A DNA stretch of 20,258 nucleotides from a virus: positions 1 to 20,258 of IMG/VR virus record IMGVR_UViG_3300021093_003079; one strand, 5' to 3'. The first letter of the stretch is position 1. The number at the start of each line of letters is the position of its first letter. The notes beneath the pieces are model-generated. The model was not told where the DNA came from. It searched no databases and saw nothing but the letters and a program-made list of their open reading frames with translations. Position numbers and translations under genes: made by a program. Shown here piece after piece: positions 7,501-18,400 of this stretch.

Positions 7501-9404
7501 ATAACTTTAGAGAAGCCGTTAAAGATCCAAACTTTGATGTTAATAATCCACCAAATAGAATGCCTATGGGATCTGCCAAGCAAGGTTTAATTTTATACAC
7601 CCCTACATCCGGTAGTTTTTCCAATGTAGGAGCTGAATTAATCAGTCAAGGTTATAACATTTATCAAAGTAAAACTAATCCAAACGAGTTCTACGCTTTT
7701 TCAAGCGACGAGTTTGCAGAAAATTCTGTTGAAAATTTAAACAATTTTTCTCCTGTATATATAACTAGATACAAAGCTGATGAGCAACAAAAGTCTGAGG
7801 ATATTTCTTTACCAACTTCACAAACAAAAGGAAAAAACCAAACGGTTCCTGGTTTGCCGGGTTGGTATGGTTGGTCGCCAAGTACAGTTATTAGTGGTGC
7901 AGCACAACCATCAAAAGAAATATCAGAAGGTACCTTTGTTGGTCCTCCCGATACAACTGGAGCTGCTGAAGAATTCTTGTCTGAATGGAAGACGCGGAAA
8001 GATAAACTGTTTGGTGCTAGTAGAGATGATCAACAAGATGCTATGTTTAGTGATTTGTTTAAGAACATGGATAAACAGAAAAAATCAAGTTATACCAAAC
8101 CACCCGTAGGAAATTTAAAAAGACAATGGCAAAACTTTAAGAATAAAATATCAACTATATTGCCCGATATTAAACAAGGGCTAGATAAAATGGAAAACTG
8201 GAAACAAGAAACTCCAGTTGGTGAATTAGAGCAATCAAGAATTCAATCCGCAAGAGATGCTGGTAGGCTGGTTAGAGAATTCCTAGAAAGAGCAAAGGGA
8301 GAACCTTTGGGTACATATAACCCTGTAACTGGAAAAGGCGGTATTGAAGGTTTATTGCCCCAACCCCAGCAGTTACTTACACTACCCCTAGTGCCAATGC
8401 TTTTTATGTTTGATAATTTAAAATCAAAACAAGACTCAAACAACAAATTGTCAGAAGAACTACAAGAAACTATAGATGCTATAAAAAATAACACACTGAC
8501 TAAAGAAGAACAAAAAGTTTTAGATAGTATGTCTAAAATATTAAATAATTTACCACCTTCTAAAGATACATCAGTAACTAAAGAAATTGGTTCCTTTGGA
8601 ATGATTGGAGAAAAAAACAATCCTGATGTAGAAGAAGCAACAGTTAAAGTGGTTGAATCTAGATTCCCATCTGTTTGGAATCCGGATGGTTCAATATCAA
8701 GTATTAAAACAATTTCATTTCAAGAAACAAAAAATGGTCCTCATATTTTAATTCCAACTATTAAAAATGGAAAAGTAATGACTGATGCGGAAGCTATAGC
8801 AGAATACAGAAAAACCAAAGAACACTTTGGTATTTTCAGCACTGTGGAAAAAGCAAACAAACAAGCAAAAGAATTACACGATATTGAAGAAGCTAAAGGC
8901 AAACAGATTGAACAAGGTTGGATGGCTATAATCAATGCTTCTGAAGGCATGGAAACAAAAGCATACAACAAAGATGGTAAGTGGACTATAGGTAAAGGCT
9001 CAACAATACATCCAGATGGACGACCAGTTAAAAAGGGTGATGTTATTGCACCAGAACAAGCCGACCTATATGCAAGACATTACGTTTATACAAGGGTTGT
9101 TCCACAACTACGAATCAGTATTCCAACTTGGTATGAAATGAACTCTAACCAACAAGCTGCAATAATATCTTTTGCATATAATGTTGGTGAATATTTTTAT
9201 AACCGCACAGGATTTGAAACAATTACTAAAGCTTTAAAAACCAAAAACAATTGGGGACTTGTTCCCTCAGCTTTGCCTTTGTATAACAAAGGTATGAATT
9301 TAAAGACTGGTAAAAAGGAAGTATTAAATGGTTTGATAAAAAGACGGCAAAAAGAAGCTGAATTGTGGTTACAAGCGCCGACAACAATATTAGAAGGAAA
9401 ATAA
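4581..9404 (+). CDS. Large internal virion protein with C-terminal lysozyme domain (gp15-like, peptidoglycan-degrading)
   Basis: This 1607-residue protein has an N-terminal region of about 1200 residues that is hydrophilic, helical and Gln/Asn-rich, without recognisable enzyme motifs, as expected for a gp15-type core protein. A Pro/Leu hydrophobic patch (LLTLPLVPMLFMF) lies near residue 1263. Residues about 1351-1438 form a small domain seen in large phage virion proteins (motifs ISFQE, ILIPT, DAEAIAEYRKTKEHFGIF). Residues about 1444-1598 are a GH24 phage lysozyme with Glu1455, TIGKGST, an AAIISFAYNVG core and the GLIKRR-E signature near the end. It probably travels with the ejected proteins and opens peptidoglycan during entry. 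T7 instead puts a transglycosylase at the N-terminus of gp16. There is not one cysteine in 1607 residues. The start overlaps the previous gene by 14 bases, with a weak purine-rich (AAAGAAAGAAAA) ribosome site. The stop abuts the next ATG directly. Confidence 0.85.
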   Translation: MAPLDPLNQQIFEEGPKSSVGMGSVTPFVYQETYPILPAPINPNIAVTDQQAWYKLGAEAFNIAGKLYEEVLDYQISGQEANIQALTFDLEDKINDASAAAEIRILNGTESQNQIAKDMQDFYSKEKETFKNKAIEILGQSSYDYYIGENSDISLLGTKYRRLALQTRKSNYDISNTMQKAMLTLNTTLLNQNQRRAASNEFYSGQTPLGQRSLSTSEISRNVPLDQITSGIKPLQVNEKGIPVVGFDPSGREVMVDSAGNSLVTKKPDGSWYINPAADVITTLYLQNPNQLRSLAIQNVNFNPITSQDGTRIHPEYQKNLQLALRGNINPQNSFYYFQQLSMVDPKALRNLVDEPGNSDFTNIDSSILSVIQALVSNSATPPQIERVIQEFEVRKEDVKRVYKVFEDLRFNSSRTIEFQGQREIPEDYKDVLTAANAVVTWLQTRINEPGFQEEYGLSTDKFKDGGGKNATLQDLIENNQIFKAMVTRAFIAVQNNPRIPTIQGQERRTEIANFIPGFLENEFNHAQFSFVEGKLVQGSSVKNFMDDSTIDSMMRNLRGLPSEQQETIRSQLAALTNKERLETAASAGLLGYYNSGIIPQNLDPRTQEVTGDSAEIIREKAIKFIRTVNSKADLNLASIFIRNLSDTQLTRTGLTTSTNALNDATLIRIAFAVDPSLHEDILRDNAYVAFDKLTEEQQLQRAVDSFKRLPSSEYWNWRLDTFDVDTMETPNLENQRGGIPLGIVSIPLLDENGIPLKDDTGKVITFQPVTKDSLSSNGSYIPRYSNQAGIVQPSILMGGLQTTDFPKYFINKGEENFGHLPAVRNSLLFPAGVSSSSKQQTTEFLRNPYFWNEITENTLDYRADLFKQFLASEKIDNKEITSAGRLVTLLEIYPTLLSQLAAGDFYFRDIPDPVITRAAQHFADDKGLFSKDVMNTVFEKGKSLGLKTFDQYLSLMFTVASEYSDNRQYDFGYNFREAVKDPNFDVNNPPNRMPMGSAKQGLILYTPTSGSFSNVGAELISQGYNIYQSKTNPNEFYAFSSDEFAENSVENLNNFSPVYITRYKADEQQKSEDISLPTSQTKGKNQTVPGLPGWYGWSPSTVISGAAQPSKEISEGTFVGPPDTTGAAEEFLSEWKTRKDKLFGASRDDQQDAMFSDLFKNMDKQKKSSYTKPPVGNLKRQWQNFKNKISTILPDIKQGLDKMENWKQETPVGELEQSRIQSARDAGRLVREFLERAKGEPLGTYNPVTGKGGIEGLLPQPQQLLTLPLVPMLFMFDNLKSKQDSNNKLSEELQETIDAIKNNTLTKEEQKVLDSMSKILNNLPPSKDTSVTKEIGSFGMIGEKNNPDVEEATVKVVESRFPSVWNPDGSISSIKTISFQETKNGPHILIPTIKNGKVMTDAEAIAEYRKTKEHFGIFSTVEKANKQAKELHDIEEAKGKQIEQGWMAIINASEGMETKAYNKDGKWTIGKGSTIHPDGRPVKKGDVIAPEQADLYARHYVYTRVVPQLRISIPTWYEMNSNQQAAIISFAYNVGEYFYNRTGFETITKALKTKNNWGLVPSALPLYNKGMNLKTGKKEVLNGLIKRRQKEAELWLQAPTTILEGK
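8631..8897 (+). other. Small phage virion-protein domain before the lysozyme
   Basis: This encodes residues about 1351-1439 of the 4581-9404 gene. It has a D-G-S-x-x-x-I-x-x-ISF beta hairpin, a strand ILIPT, a turn NGKVMTDAEAIAEY and a helix KTKEHFGIFSTVEKANKQAKELH. I recognise this pattern (LIPT...DEAI..YR.TG.H.G.F......A...A..LH) from large phage virion proteins as a recurrent small domain, often near peptidase or lysozyme domains. Its function is not known to me. Confidence 0.6.
8910..9378 (+). other. GH24 (T4-type) lysozyme domain
   Basis: This encodes residues about 1444-1599 of the 4581-9404 gene. The catalytic region reads SEGMETKAYNKDGKWTIGKGST, with Glu1455 as the expected acid, Asp1465 and Thr1469. 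In T4 lysozyme the spacing is Glu-x8-Asp-x5-Thr; here it is Glu-x9-Asp-x3-Thr, so one residue is missing and the Asp is displaced. The conserved core NQQAAIISFAYNVGEYFY and the C-terminal GLIKRRQKEAELW are well kept, so the fold is secure and activity is likely. Confidence 0.85.
9392..9398 (+). promoter_or_regulatory. Ribosome binding site for the giant gene
   Basis: AGAAGGA lies 6 bases before the ATG at 9405, within the last codons of the lysozyme-tipped gene. It supports initiation exactly one base after the TAA at 9402-9404. Confidence 0.7.
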
Positions 9405-12400
9405 ATGTCAAAAATTTATAACGAAAGTTTTCTTATTCCGATAGGTACAAAACCAAGAAAGTTTCCTGAGTACACAAAACTAAGAGATATCCAGTACCAA
9501 CCGTGGCAAAGCGAAACAAAGGATTTAATACCTTCTACAAACTTAGATGATATAAGCAATCCAATTAATTGGTCACTGTTTCCCCCAAAAACAAGTATTA
9601 CCGATGCCGAAGCACGTTCTTTAAGGGATCTTGCTCAGCTATCTACTAATGATGTTTTAAACAATGCGTGGACTGGTTATGGAAAAGACCCAAGTAAAGC
9701 TTTGTTCCTTAGAACATTGTTAAACCAAGACCCACTAACCGAAATAATGGTCAGCGACACCGAAGTTAACAGTGACGGTATTAATAAAAGACAAGAACAA
9801 TTAAGAAGAATCGCTGAGTCTACTCCAGAAATCCTGAACTTACCTGAAACAAAAAACCAAGCTTTACGACTAAAACAAGAACTTAACTATATTCATAGAA
9901 AACAAAACCAAATAAAAACAAGATATTCAGAATTTAGTACAGCAGATTTTTATCGGGGACAAGAAGGAATTCTTGGTGGTGTTGTTCAAAAATCAATTGC
10001 TAATGTATACGACTTACTGAACAACCGTACTTTTAGTTTGGAGGGAGGATATAATGTTTTAGAAACATTTGATGAAGTTTTAGGAACATCTTTAATACCT
10101 GATTCTTTAAAAGAATTTGTTGTAAGACCATCAACATCAACCAAAGATGTTGAAAATTTGGTTTCTAGATTTGATGAAACTTTTAATTATAATGAATGGT
10201 TTGAAGACACCGTTACTAAAAACAACTCATTTGTTGCTGCTGGCTTACTGAACGCAGGCATCAGTAATGAAACTTTTGCACTAGCCAGAAACGCTGATCA
10301 TGCTTACATGATGTTAACCAGTAAACTTCTAAGTAACCATATAGATAAGCGACTATCAAAATACCACCCAAGTTCTTTTCAAGAGTGGGTAAGAAATAAA
10401 CCTATTTCACTAGCACAGGGTATTGTTAATTCGGGTGCTGACCTTGCTGCTGAAGCTGGTATTGAACTTGGTATTACTACGCTACTAGCAATGTTACCAG
10501 AAGCAACTTCTAAGGTTGGCGCTGGCGTTGGAGTTGTTAGACTTGGTACTAAAGCTTCAAGATTTTTTGACATTTTTAAAAAATCATTGGGAACAACTGC
10601 ATATGCTATTGGTGTTGGAGATGTACCAAGGTATGCTTTATCTTGGGGTTTGGTTAGAAGAACTGGAATGTCTTATCTTCCTGGATTTGTTGGTAGTGGT
10701 GCTGTCAGTATCCTTGGTCAAAACAGTGACCTAGCATTAGCTAATGCGCTTTATCACTATAACCCCGACATGAAATCAGATTTCTCTTGGGGCGAAGTAG
10801 GAGTAACTGCTGCTTTAGGTGGTGTATTCAGTGCTGGTTTAGGTTTGGGTTTTAGAATTCCCGAAGTTGCTTTAACGTGGAATAGAAACCGCCAAATAAA
10901 AAATATGTTTTATTCAGCCTTTTCTATTGAACCACCAAAAGAACTATTACAACCATACCCTTGGAATATTACTGCTAGTAATATTTCTAGTTTTTTAAGT
11001 AGAAAACCAAAGGTTATTACTGAAGATCCTTTACTAAAAACTGTTAACAAATCTTTATTACAGGGAACAGAACCTAGCTTAGAACAACAAAACGCAGACG
11101 CAAGAGCAAACGCAGAAGCTGTTAGTGCATCTAGGGTTGTTGACAATGTTGAACACACAACAAATATTCCTGAAGATCTAAAGGTTCAAAGACTAGATAC
11201 AGAAATACCTGAACAATTTATCAGTAGGTTTATACAGAGTACTAAAACATGGGATGACTCTAGTTTAGCTGTGCTTCTTGATGGGTTATCTCCAAACAGA
11301 AACTTTGATAAATTAACAACAAGAGAACAATTTGCTGTTCTACTAGAGTTGGAAGATTTTGATGTTGCAACAGTCCTTAATAAAGTCATTAGCAATAAAA
11401 GAAGTGAAAAGGTTTTATCAAGTGTAGAAAAAGAAACTTTAGATTTTCTAGAAAAAACAGTGTATGCTGGTTTTAAAAAAGATTTACTTAGTAAATCTTA
11501 TGGTGTTATTAAAAAACTAAGTGAGCAAGACCAAGCAGCTGTTAGACAAGCTAGGGCTGAAGGAAAACCAATTGGTCCTAGAGTTGTTTCTGACAGTGTT
11601 GAAGAGGCTAAAAAAACTGCACAATCAATTTTTGATTCTGTACAAGATTCTGTAAGAAGTAAAAATTCGGTAGTTATACCGAAAATAACTGAAGCTGTAC
11701 CACCAGCAGCCGCAGTTGTACCACCAGCAACCACAGTTGTACCGCCAGTAACCGCAGCTGTGCCCCCGGCAACTAAAGCTGTAACACCGACAACTAAAGC
11801 TGTACCACCGGTAACTAAAGCTGCGCCTACGGTTAAGCAAGAAAAAATAGATGAAGTTACTGAAGATGTTCAAAACGAAATTGAAGCATCTACCACCCAA
11901 GAAATTGAGAACAATGCTGAAAACATACAAGACAGTATTCGCCATAAACTTTTTGGTGGTATCGAACCAAAAACAAACCTAAAGAGATTGGCAGCCACTA
12001 AGCGAAAGAAACTGGGACTGTCACCCGAAAAGCAAAAGAAAGTATTACAAGTATTACAAAACCCAGTAAACTTTTTAAAACTTGCCCAAGGAAACACCGA
12101 ATATATTTCTAATTTCTTTGAAAGAATCAGCTCTAACAAATTAGGATATTCAAAAGAATCTGTCAGAATTATTCTAGCAGCTACTGTAAATCTAAATTGG
12201 AACTCATCAGCGGCTAGAAAAATTTCTGAACTTAATATATTAGAGGCAGGCAAACGATCTAAAGTTAATGCTCTTACGGGAGATGTTAGCATAGAGTCAA
12301 AAGCTGATGACATAGGAAATCTTTTACATGAAATCGGTCATGTCTTTGGGTTGTTTGACTACAGTGCTACTGTACAAAAAATAGCTTTACAAACTGATAG

Positions 12401-15400
12401 ATCATTAATAGACTTTCACGCAGCAGCGTTGGGTTTAGATAAAGTAAAAGACAAAGCAATACTGAGATATTTTACAGCAAACCCTGATGAGCTTTACGCC
12501 CAAGCATTTGCAACACTGATGCTTGATCGGGTTAGGTTGTCAGTTTTTATGAAAGATGCTTCGGCTAAATCACCAGCCATTATAAAAGCACTGCAAAAAA
12601 CTTTTGAAGTAGTTGTAGAATCTTTACTAAATATTATTGATACTTTAAAGTTAGATAAAGTCTATAACGACAGTACTTTATTAGAAACGGTTAAAAGGGG
12701 AATTGAATCAGTAGAAAGATCAGCAGACCCTATTCTTACACAGTACCAGTACTTTAGACTTGTAGTAAATGATATTATAGAAGCTGCAAAAAATAAAAAA
12801 GTAAAACTGAAAAACATTGTTGAGATTACAGATCTAGCAGACAAACTAAATTCTACTATTGAAAAAGAAATAGGAAAAACTATAAAAAAAGACCCTAGGT
12901 TTAAAACTAGGAAAGCAGACAAAAGACTGGGTGATTCGCTTGTTTCACAAAAATTCTTATTTGATGTAAATGAATTGCACTCTCTTATTGGTTTTATTAA
13001 ACAACTGGGTGTAAGTAATACAATAGAACTAAACATAGTAGTAGATGCTTTTATACAAACTAAGATACAAGGACTTTCAACAGATAATGTTTCTAGGTTT
13101 AACGCAGTCTTTTTAGAGAATCTTAAAACTAATCAAATAGTATTTAACACAGTAGTGTTTAACTTCTTAAAAGATATGGCAGCACTAGGAAACAAGGAAG
13201 CAAGAGAGTTAGACTTAACTTCTATTCCAGTGGGCAAAGAAAAAGAAATTGCTGAACTATTATCTAAAAAAATCAGTGGATTAAGTGAAGTTACTGCGGG
13301 TGACGATTTAGCAGCAAGACCCACATTTAGGTTTGCTACTTTAGACGAAACAATATCTTACTTCCAAAAACGCCAAACAGCAAAAAAGAAGATAATAGAA
13401 AAACAAACAAAAACTCCTTCAATTAGAATTCAAACAGGGCTTAAGTCACAAATGGTGGAGAAGCCCCGCGTTGACACTAAATCAAAAGATTTACTTGCAC
13501 CACCTCGCACACCTGGGGACAATGAAGCAGCTGACGATGCTTATAAGTTTGATGTACAAGAATTGTTCTTTGACAGGCGATTTTCAAATAAAGCTTTTGA
13601 AATCCTAGGAATAAGTAATATCTGGGAACAAAATGTTGTTAATACATTTGGTTGGTCCTTTAAAGAAACTGAAGTAAATTATGAATTTGTGGGTAAAGAA
13701 ATGGCGTGGGATGAAGAAGGTAATAATTCTTATATAGATATTATTTCAGAAGAAACAAAACTTAACTATGAACTAGAAAACTTCTGGGATGATGTAAAAT
13801 TATACGACAAAAATAAACCAGAAAATGTTGAAAAAATAATAGTAAAAATTCCAGACGAAACATCTGGGGTAACTGCTTATAGAGCATACTTTGTTGACGT
13901 TACAAAAGCTAAACAAATTCTAGAAAAATTTGGTATTAAAAAAAGTGTTTCAGAATTTCTTACAGAAGCAACTTTAGTTGCTCCTGAAGGTAATGCTAAA
14001 AAAGCATATGATAAATTAGTTACACGTAAATCTTTATTAATTAACAATTTACTTTTTAAACCAACAAAGAAACAACTACAACAAGCTATAGAAAAATTCC
14101 AAGAATATGTAGATAAAACAAACTCATATGACTTGGCAGGATTTGCTTCTTATGTTGGAAGAAAAGAAGATGGACGAAAAACAACCTTAGCTCAACTTAG
14201 CCCAATGTGGCTACGTTTTAATTTAACAAAAGAACAATTAAAAAACCGGTTATTGGAAGACTTGGATGATGAGGCGCAAGGCGGCAGCGAACTTTATGCA
14301 CCGCCAAGAGAACCGAATAAAGACCTAACCCCCATAGCAACCTTGCAAGAAGAAGTTGATATGCGGACTGATCTTTCTATGAGTGCTTTTGAAAGAAAAT
14401 TACTTTCTCTTGGAATTACTGCAAAGGACTATGATAATTATTATAAGAAAGTTTTACCAGATCAGAAAGCTACAAAACAAAATAGAACCGAAGTTCAAAC
14501 TGATATACTTAAGTTAATTATAGAAGATATTCAGGCTGAAAGATTAATTGTAAAATCAAACATGGATGGAAATTACTCAATTAAAAAAGCTAATGCTATT
14601 CAGCAAGAAAGAAATCCAGTAGTAAAACAAAACATTAAAAAAGATATTGAGAAATTAACTGAAGAACTAACTCCAGAATCTCCTGTTACTGTAGAAACAG
14701 TAAATGCTTGGTTTGCTAGTGATAGAGCAATAAAATTGGTTGGTAAAAAGATCCGAAGAAATAATTTTGAAATAGCCGTTGATGAAACTCTAGAAAAAAT
14801 AAAAAAATCAAAATTTATATTAGATGAACAAGGTAAAATAGTTGGTATTAAAGATAGTGAATCTTTTAAAACAATTGAAGATTTAGAAAAATTATTCCAA
14901 AAATCCGTTGATAACCAATACAAAACTATTCAGGGACAACTTAGTGGTAGCTCTAGAGCTGGGCTAACTGGAAAAAATTGGCGAGCGTTTATTGATAGAC
15001 GAAACGAAGGCATTCCAGAAGATAAACAACTAAGGTCAGAAAAAAACGAAACAGATGAACAATGGCTAGTAACAGAAAAAAAAAGATATTCTGAATTATA
15101 TCGTGAGTTTGAAAAAGAATATAAAAGTAACGCAGTATTTGGTTCTGTGATTACTGCTGAGGATGAAAGTGGAACAATAGCTGTTATCTCATCAGTTGAA
15201 GAAAGAGAAAAAGAACCATTAGCTAGAACAGCTAGAAATACTATGTGGTCTGAAAGAATTAATGTATTAGATCCAGAAGGTAAGACAGTCTTTAAAAATA
15301 GAATACCAAAAGTAGAACGAAAAGACAAATGGATTTGGGAAAGACTTAGAAAAGACAAATCCACAAAAGAAATTCTTGAAGAAGCAATTGATCCATCTGT

Positions 15401-18400
15401 TATAAGAAAAATCGGAGTTATTACCGAAAAAGAAATTGAAAATTCCAGAAATCGTGTCATAAAAAATATTAGAGAGTTGTTTAAGAAGTTGCATGGAAAA
15501 GACCTAGACGGTTTAACTGAAGTTGAACAAGTAACTTTTATTGAAGAATATCTAAAAAACAAAGACAAGGTTCCAGACCCAGAACCAGCAACACGCGAAG
15601 AAGTAATACAAGAAGCTATTAGAGAAACCGAAGAGCGCGAGCAACAGTTAACTTTGTTTGACACAGTAAATGAAACTGACTTAAATAAACCAACAGAAGA
15701 CCCCATTGTTTCTGTACCCAACGCCGCAGAAGATGTTACTGTTGTTATTCATCCTGAAGGTACAACACCTAAAGTAACCCCACTAACGCCCCATGTTAAT
15801 CCACAGATTGGTGTAAAAGCTGCTAAAAAACTAAAACAACAAATCATCACTACAGCCCCAACCAAACAAATTGATTGGACTACAGCTGATTTTAAAAAGT
15901 ATGATGACGCTAAGGGTGAGGTAAAAAATAAATTTTATTATAATTTAAAAATTATACAAGGAGTGCTGGGTAGTTTGCCAGAAGAAATGTTACAAGGTAG
16001 AAAAGTTGATGAGTTGCTGCAAGGGTTTGAAAAACTATTTGCAGACCGACAAGAAAAAGAAGCTGTAAAAATATTTTTAAGTTTAATGAAAGAATTAAAT
16101 ATTGAAGGTGTTAGAGTTGTTAATCCTAAGGGTAAAACTATTTACAAGTTTATATGGGATACTGCGGAATGGTCTTATGGTGGTATAACAAGATCAACAA
16201 TCAAACCTGAAGTTACTGAAACAGTTAAACCTGAAGTTACTGAAACAGCTAAACCTGAAGTTACTGAAACAGCTAAACCTGAAGTTACTACTAAGGTTGG
16301 TAAACCAAAAGTTATGCCAACACAAAAAGCTCCAAATAATAAAGATGTTCCTATAATTCAAAGAACAGAAAAACAGCCCAAAACAATTCCATCTATCCTA
16401 CCAGTAGTTACAGAAAGTGATAGAGTCTTTATTCACATGTCTGAAGGCAACGAAGCAATGCGTGATAACGGCACAGATGTCAGTTCTTTTGTTGGCTTGC
16501 TTAAGAAATATCTAAGATCTTTATCAGAAAAAGATAGAAAAACTTTAAGTGGCAGCATTCCAGATAAATTTAAAGAGTTGTTTTTAGAGCTGGTTGATAT
16601 CAACGCTCGTATTATGTTTTACAATAGAGAGTTGTTTCAAGATGAACTTATTGTACAACGCTTTTGGAAAGCTGTAGATTCAATCTTAGCACAAGAAGAT
16701 AGTGCCGGTATTAAACTACGTGTACAAAAAAGTTTAAAACAAGTTTATACTGAAGCTGCTCAAAAAGTTTCTACCCCCACCAAAAAATTTGTTTCACCTC
16801 TATCCCATGAAACCGTAGTGTTTGCAAATAAAAAAATTAAACTAGGTTTTGTAGATAAATTAACTCAGGGAATTATGGATGGGACTGTTGAAATCAAAGC
16901 TCCTGAAAAACCAATAAAAATAGAAGAACCAAAACCTTTACCGAGTTCTAAACCAGTAATTGAACCACCCAAGGTTGAAAAAGAAGTACAAACAAAAAAA
17001 GAAAAACTAACTGAGAATGCGTTAATAGACAATATGTTAGATGTTGTAAAAAACTATTGTTCTCATTTATTAAGACAAAATAATTGGGTATCTTGGATAT
17101 TTGGTGGGGATGAACGATCTAATAGAAACCGGTGGCGAGCTGCTATGTCGGGTACTGTAAACTTTATTCAAAGAGCGCAGCTACAAGGAGTAACAGTTAG
17201 ATCATTAGATGAAACTTTAAGATTCCTTTCTGCGTTAATGGATGACTCTAGGACAATGACTGGTCACTTAGTTGCCCCAAACACTAAACCAATCAGATCA
17301 TTTAACGGAGCTTTACAAGAATGTTTTTCAACACTTTCCAATCTGACTAAGGTACACAGATTATTACAGGCCGAAGCTAAGGATCTTGGTTTAAATAAGG
17401 AACAACGGTCAGCTTTGTTAAGACTGCAATGGCAAACATGGACCAAAAAAACCTCGCCTACAGCTAAAGAACTAAAAGATGTACTTGGTTTTGATAAAGA
17501 TTACACAACCTTGGAAAAAATTTTTAGTGAGTATAGAAGACAACTTCTATATATTAACAAAGAAATTTTGGGGTTAGAAGAAAAAACAGAGTGGAGAGCT
17601 GTAATTGATAAGAATGGTAATCCTGTTGATGCTGATGTATACTTACCAATTCAGATTAAAGTTGATAAAGTAAGAGAAAAAAAAGAAGATCCAGAACTTT
17701 TTAAAAAATTAATTGATAGTTTAGTTCTTACCAGAACAGCATCCAAATTAAAGGATGATGTTTTAGATGTACACACTTTAATAGTAATGGGTATTTTAAA
17801 CCTAGAGACTCAACCAAGCACTTTGTTTGGAAAGAATAAAAAGTTTAAACTTAGTTCATCTATACCTTTGGATAAAAAAACTTTAGAAAACTTGTTTGTG
17901 CATAGAGTTGAAATCAGCGGATATAAAGATTTATCAAAAATTGAAATGTCAACAGAATTAGGAAAACCAGGTAAAGATTACTTTCTGGTTGAAGAACCAA
18001 ATAAAACATCTGCTTCTGTATATAGAATTCCTAAAAAACTAGAGGATCTATCTGAAGCTGACCAAGTAAAATATAGAGAAACAATTAGTGGCAGTATGGT
18101 ACATGTTTTACCAGAATGGAAAAAAGAATTAGGTGGTCAATCTCTTATTGAGAAAGAAATAAAAGACTTGTTAGACTTTAAAGCAAAGGTTGGTAAATAT
18201 ACAAAAGCACGTTCAATGACAAAAGATGGTAGACCAGTTATTGATTTAGATGATAATGATTTTTACATGACTTCTGTAAGAAACTTTTCAATAGAAGAAG
18301 TTTTATCTAACCAAGACTTATTTGAAATAACCCGAACCGACCTACATGCAGCATTTCAAAACTTTGCAAGAAATCGTTTGTTTAATTTAAAAGTGCAAGA

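Noticed and set aside
7780-8109. A 109-codon plus-strand frame inside the lysozyme-tipped gene.
   Set aside because: It overlaps a well-supported gene in another frame, has no convincing ribosome binding site, and its product has no recognisable features.
10557-10620. A stretch reading RFFDIFKKSLGTTAYAIG in the giant protein that vaguely resembles motif B (R-x3-K-x6-YG) of T7/N4 single-subunit RNA polymerases.
   Set aside because: The YG pair is not present as such, the spacing differs, and the surroundings are Gly/Ala-rich hydrophobic segments. No motif A or C aspartate context was found, so I do not claim an N4-type virion RNA polymerase.
10516-10734. A 72-codon Leu-rich plus-strand frame inside the giant gene.
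   Set aside because: It is an out-of-frame reading of the Gly/Ala-rich hydrophobic region; Leu/Val richness follows from the codon shift, not from a separate gene.
14930-15721. A long open frame on the minus strand (263 codons), and other minus-strand frames of 60-147 codons across 10.3-19.8 kb.
   Set aside because: They lie antisense to the continuous giant reading frame, are Ser/Phe/Leu-rich as expected from the complement of AT-rich coding DNA, and show no ribosome sites or domains.
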